Shown here: piece by piece, positions 60,861-64,000 of the stretch
How positions within the stretch are numbered: the stretch's first letter is position 1
How the letters are laid out: every line of letters starts with the position of its first letter
Assembly (NCBI RefSeq): GCF_000023445.1
Contig: NC_012881.1
Location: 1,555,501-1,619,500, forward strand
Length of the DNA stretch: 64,000 nucleotides
Direction: 5' to 3'
Source of the DNA: Maridesulfovibrio salexigens DSM 2638
GTDB taxonomy: Bacteria > Desulfobacterota > Desulfovibrionia > Desulfovibrionales > Desulfovibrionaceae
Translations under genes and position numbers: made by a program
The notes under the pieces: generated by a model
The model's input: only the letters and a program-made list of their open reading frames with translations
Told to the model about the DNA's origin: nothing
The model's database searches: none

Positions 60861-61631
60861 TTAGTTGCATGGTGATGGCATCTCCTTTTTAATCCTGATT
60901 TGTTTCATTATCTCTTCACATTCTTTCGAGTTTTTGAATTCTTTTAAAATGCGGGAATATTTCTGGCTGATTTTACCATTGCCTGGTTTGCGGGTGAACC
61001 CTACGTAGAGCGGGGTTGTATGAATGGCAATAGGGCTGGCTACAATTTTATCATCCAGATTCATGCTTTTTAAAATATGATTGCCGACAGTAAGGTAGCC
61101 GGCAACCAGATCAACTCGTCCGGCCATAAGTTTCAAGAAATTATGGCGTAGGTCTTTTACCTCATCTCTATGAAACAGAGTGCTGTTGTCGAACGCTGTT
61201 CCGTATGTATACCCTTTTGTTGTTCCGATATGTTTATCTTCAAGCGAGGGTATCCCGGTATATACAAAGGGGTCTTCAATTCGTTTAAATATTGATGAAG
61301 TTATGAGCATTAGCGGTTCTTCGGGGTAGATCAGCCATCGTTGTCTTTCTTTTGTTTTTCGCAGACCGAAAATACCGTCCACTTTTCCGGATTCAGCCAT
61401 GAGCAGTGCTCTTTTCCACGGAAGGAACTTGATGTCGAACCGGGTGTGCATCTTTGCAAAGACGGCCTTCGCTAATTCCACCTGTAGCCCTTTAGCTACC
61501 CCGGCATCTTCGTAGTAGTATGGAGGGAAGGGGTCTGTAGCAAAGGTAAGCTGCCTTGCAGCAAAAGAGTATGCAGGTAATAGCAGTGTTGCCATCAGAG
61601 ATATTGTGATGAATTTTAGATAGTATCTCAT
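60861..61631 (-). CDS. Periplasmic solute-binding-type protein (SBP_bac_3)
   Basis: A 256-residue protein with a signal peptide (about 1-24) and F-P-P-Y-Y-Y-E-D-A-G-V-A-K-G-L-Q-V-E-L-A-K-A-V, the binding-protein family 3 start. No transport partner is adjacent. It resembles the other lone binding protein at 44680-45459 in design. Confidence 0.82.
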   Translation of the reverse strand: MRYYLKFITISLMATLLLPAYSFAARQLTFATDPFPPYYYEDAGVAKGLQVELAKAVFAKMHTRFDIKFLPWKRALLMAESGKVDGIFGLRKTKERQRWLIYPEEPLMLITSSIFKRIEDPFVYTGIPSLEDKHIGTTKGYTYGTAFDNSTLFHRDEVKDLRHNFLKLMAGRVDLVAGYLTVGNHILKSMNLDDKIVASPIAIHTTPLYVGFTRKPGNGKISQKYSRILKEFKNSKECEEIMKQIRIKKEMPSPCN

Positions 61632-61702
61632 TGCCCCTCTTTACGGGAAGTCATAGTAACGGTCTTTCCTTTGACGCTAAAACCTATCGATATACAATGT
61701 TT

Positions 61703-62614
61703 TTATTTTCCTGAAAGGTAACAGGCCAGTGCAATGGAATGGAATTTTGAGCTGTCTGAGTCTCCCCTAGATGAAACTACAATGGGTACTTCACTGCCGA
61801 CAACTACGCTGGCCATAGTTTTTCCCGCAATGGTAGCCAAGGCCTTGTAGAGAATATTTCCGCTTTCAATTTCAGGAGTAAGCAGAATGTCAGCACAACC
61901 GGCTACAGGGTTCTCGATTCCCTTACAGGTTGCGGCTGCAGTGGAAATGGCAAGATCCAAGGCCAGCGGACCAGCTACGTATGCATCCCCGAAAGCATCT
62001 TCCAAGGCCATTTTTGCAAGGATATCCGCATCAAGTGTCGCGGGCATGGCCGGGTAGTTAACCTTTTCGGTTGCAGCAAGAATTGCCGCTTTGGGTTTTT
62101 CCATTCCAAGTTTACGCGCAACATCAATGGCGTTGCGCAGTATGTCGGCTTTACGTTGCAGGTTGGGTTTTATGTTAACTCCTGCATCAGTCAGCAGAAT
62201 CAGTCTTTTCTGGGAAGATGCTTCAAACACGCTTACGTGGCTGATAATTCCTTTTGTGGGCACGCCGGTCTGTTTGTTGAGGATGGCTTTGAGTACCGTA
62301 CTAGTGCTGACCAGACCTTTCATGATCAGGTCTGCTTTGCCGTTTTTAAAGTAGGAGACAGCAGTTGCCACCGCTTCGACATCGTCATGCTCATCATGGA
62401 ATTCAAAGCCGTCTATGTTTAGCCCGTGCTTTTCCGCAACAGCGAGGGACTTTTCCCTGTTACCGATGAAAATCGGTTCGGCAATTCCTTCTTTATGTGC
62501 AGTGAGGGCGGACCTGATTACAAATTCTTCAGCGCATGGGGCAATTGCCACGCGCGCAGGACGATCGTGATTGCGAACTGCTGTAATGATTTCATCTAGT
62601 GATGTTATGGTCAT
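61703..62614 (-). CDS. Phosphate acetyl/butyryltransferase-family enzyme
   Basis: A 303-residue phosphotransacylase. Features: G-L-V-S-T-S-T-V-L-K-A-I-L, L-L-T-D-A-G-V-N-I-K-P, A-A-T-E-K-V-N, G-P-L-A-L-D-L-A-I-S, and the end S-R-G-D-S-D-S-S-K. Length and motif set fit phosphate butyryltransferase better than the large Pta. No butyrate kinase is adjacent. Confidence 0.85.
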   Translation of the reverse strand: MTITSLDEIITAVRNHDRPARVAIAPCAEEFVIRSALTAHKEGIAEPIFIGNREKSLAVAEKHGLNIDGFEFHDEHDDVEAVATAVSYFKNGKADLIMKGLVSTSTVLKAILNKQTGVPTKGIISHVSVFEASSQKRLILLTDAGVNIKPNLQRKADILRNAIDVARKLGMEKPKAAILAATEKVNYPAMPATLDADILAKMALEDAFGDAYVAGPLALDLAISTAAATCKGIENPVAGCADILLTPEIESGNILYKALATIAGKTMASVVVGSEVPIVVSSRGDSDSSKFHSIALACYLSGK

Positions 62615-62679
62615 CTGCGCACCTTTTTACGGTCTGGAAGTTCCGTCTGGATTAAGATCAATTTCGCGCCGGTTAAGCG

Positions 62680-63159
62680 TTACTCATCTCCGCGTTTGAG
62701 TGCGATCATACCGGTACGGCAAAGGCTTTTGATCCCGAAAGGCTGGAGGATCTTGATAAGTCCTTCAACCCTTTCCTGGTCTCCGCTAAGCTCTACGGTA
62801 ATGGTTTTCTGACCCATTCCGACAACATCAGCCCGGAAAACTTCGAAAATCTGCATAATTTGCGACATGGTGTCTTTGTTTACTTCAACTTTGATAAGCA
62901 CGAGCTCCCGGTCCACAAATTCTTTGCGGGCCAGATCGTCCAGCTGAATGACAAAGTCCATCGCTTTAAGCTGTTCGGTTACTTTGGTTATCTCTTCTCT
63001 ACTGCCTTCGGCGCATATGACCATTCGTGAAACATCCATATTCTCGGTTTCACCGCAGGAAATGGAAGTGATGTTGATTTTATTATCTTGAAAGGCAGCA
63101 GAGGATTCGGCCAGAACTCCGGTTTTGTTTTTTACAAGTGCGGATATGGTGTGTTTCAT
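62680..63159 (-). CDS. ilvN: Acetolactate synthase small (regulatory) subunit-like
   Basis: A 159-residue protein: N-terminal ACT domain (about 1-75; V-K-N-K-T-G-V-L, N-I-T-S-I-S) and the second ACT-like half with R-E-L-V-L-I-K-V and the G-M-I-A-L-K-R-G end. It should tune the large subunit in branched-chain amino-acid synthesis, but no ilvB is in the window. AGGAG precedes the ATG at 63159. Confidence 0.82.
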   Translation of the reverse strand: MKHTISALVKNKTGVLAESSAAFQDNKINITSISCGETENMDVSRMVICAEGSREEITKVTEQLKAMDFVIQLDDLARKEFVDRELVLIKVEVNKDTMSQIMQIFEVFRADVVGMGQKTITVELSGDQERVEGLIKILQPFGIKSLCRTGMIALKRGDE

Positions 63160-63257
63160 CTTTACTCCTGAAAATGACAGTTCTTTTTCTTGGAGCATAC
63201 ACGCAAAGCCGGTCGTGAACAAGCAGGGACGGTAAAAGAGAAGAAGGGGGAAAGTTG

Positions 63258-64000
63258 TTAGATTGTTGTTAATCCCGGGGGGCAGAAACCTTCGGAACGC
63301 ATCTTGACCAGTTTTTCCGCGTCTTCATTTGTCTGGGGTTTGTCAAAGTAGTAGCCCTGAACATAGTCGCAGCCGATATCTTTAAGAAGAATAAGCTGTT
63401 CCCGTGTCTCAACACCTTCAGCAATGACGTCCATGCTCAGACTGTGCCCCAAAGCATTTACTGCACGAACTATCTCGAGAGATTCGTGGTCGCTGGCCAT
63501 ATGGCTGACAAAGGAACGGTCGATTTTAACGGTGGAAGCCGGAAAGCGTTGCAGCTGTGCCAGTGATGAATAGCCGGTTCCGAAGTCATCAACTGCCAGT
63601 CTGATTCCCATCTCGCCGATCTTTTTCAGGTTCAGGGAGGATGCTGCATTGCGCTCCATGATCGCGGATTCTGTTATTTCCAGCTTGAGATTGTCAGCCG
63701 GAATCTTGGTCTCCTGCACAATTGTTTCAATAGCTTCAGCCAGATCTGGCTTGGAAAGCTGACTGGGGGATAGGTTGACGGTCAGAAATAGATCGTTGGC
63801 ATTGGGATAAAGCCTGATCCATGCGGACATGAATCTGCATGCTTCAAAGAGTATGATTCGGTCGAGTTCAACTATCAATCCAGTTTCTTCTGCAACAGGG
63901 ATAATCTGATCCGGAGTCAGGAATCCACGCTCCGGGTGGTTCCAGCGAACAAGAGCTTCAAATCCGGCCAGATTGCGGTTTTGCATGCTGTAAACCGGTT
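63258..64000 (-). CDS. EAL-domain cyclic-di-GMP phosphodiesterase (5' end outside the window)
   Basis: The C-terminal 247 codons of an EAL protein. Catalytic features are present: G-F-E-A-L-V-R-W, N-L-S-P-S-Q-L, E-I-T-E-S, D-D-F-G-T-G-Y-S-S-L, K-I-D-R-S-F-V, and E-G-V-E-T with Q-G-Y-Y-F. The frame stays open to the window edge and reads P-V-Y-S before the methionine at 63986, so that methionine is not the true start. Likely preceded by GGDEF or sensory domains. Confidence 0.92.
   Translation of the reverse strand, partial: PVYSMQNRNLAGFEALVRWNHPERGFLTPDQIIPVAEETGLIVELDRIILFEACRFMSAWIRLYPNANDLFLTVNLSPSQLSKPDLAEAIETIVQETKIPADNLKLEITESAIMERNAASSLNLKKIGEMGIRLAVDDFGTGYSSLAQLQRFPASTVKIDRSFVSHMASDHESLEIVRAVNALGHSLSMDVIAEGVETREQLILLKDIGCDYVQGYYFDKPQTNEDAEKLVKMRSEGFCPPGLTTI

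Noticed and set aside
1-64000. CRISPR arrays, rRNA and tRNA genes
   Set aside because: No regularly spaced repeats and no sequence with the conserved tRNA or rRNA elements was seen by eye; a covariance search would be needed to exclude a single tRNA.

Overview
The window looks like chromosome of a marine Desulfovibrio-type sulfate reducer (Desulfovibrionaceae; Maridesulfovibrio-like is my best guess). The pointers are a DVU0772-family protein, a chemoreceptor with a C-terminal bacteriohemerythrin domain, a lone fumarate-reductase-type cytochrome b, a stand-alone AICAR transformylase, and many periplasmic binding and two-component proteins. No rRNA, tRNA or CRISPR array was recognised.

Region 1 (1 to about 11985) is a visibly A+T-rich mobile element. 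It holds a DUF6573 protein, an XRE repressor, two overlapping 48-residue CxxC zinc-ribbon microproteins that are paralogues of each other, a membrane protein, an unknown 280-residue protein behind a structured leader, a TGT/DpdA-like TIM-barrel protein, a primase/helicase-type ATPase, a 0.9 kb origin-like region, a protein ending in a possible AbrB-like fold, a serine resolvase and a tyrosine integrase. It ends with a two-gene cassette: an HTH protein fused to a glycine-zipper membrane domain, followed by a second glycine-zipper protein.

Region 2 (about 11985 to 25320) is a podovirus-type prophage remnant of the BPP-1/epsilon15/T7 style. It starts abruptly inside the major capsid gene, whose 5' half is missing, and continues with a Bbp16-type cement protein, a small head protein, tail tubular A, nozzle, gp13-like and gp14-like proteins, and a 1242-residue receptor-binding protein. 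Between the head and tail genes lies a bacterial cargo: a tandem universal stress protein, a PsiE-family membrane protein and a large sensor kinase. Two nearly identical hairpins bracket the tail block.

Region 3 (25325 to 64000) is ordinary core and semi-core chromosome. It includes a bioF/esterase/bioC operon for the pimeloyl arm of biotin synthesis, a CBS-domain protein, paired response-regulator signalling proteins (one an HD-GYP phosphodiesterase), plsY, an RNB exoribonuclease, AICAR transformylase, mltF, purA, holB, and an S41 protease with a solute-binding protein. A probable ~440-nt non-coding RNA containing three tandem hairpins follows, then a GntR/FCD, TSUP transporter and FMN 2-hydroxyacid dehydrogenase operon with visible operators, frdC, an M16 lipoprotein protease, yigZ, a hybrid kinase, an aminotransferase, a chemoreceptor, a LysR/EamA pair, a phosphotransacylase, an acetolactate-synthase-type regulatory subunit and the end of an EAL protein.

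The most interesting items are the HTH/glycine-zipper cassette, the microprotein pair, the truncated capsid gene at the junction of element and prophage, the stress cargo inside phage structural genes, and the tandem-hairpin RNA.
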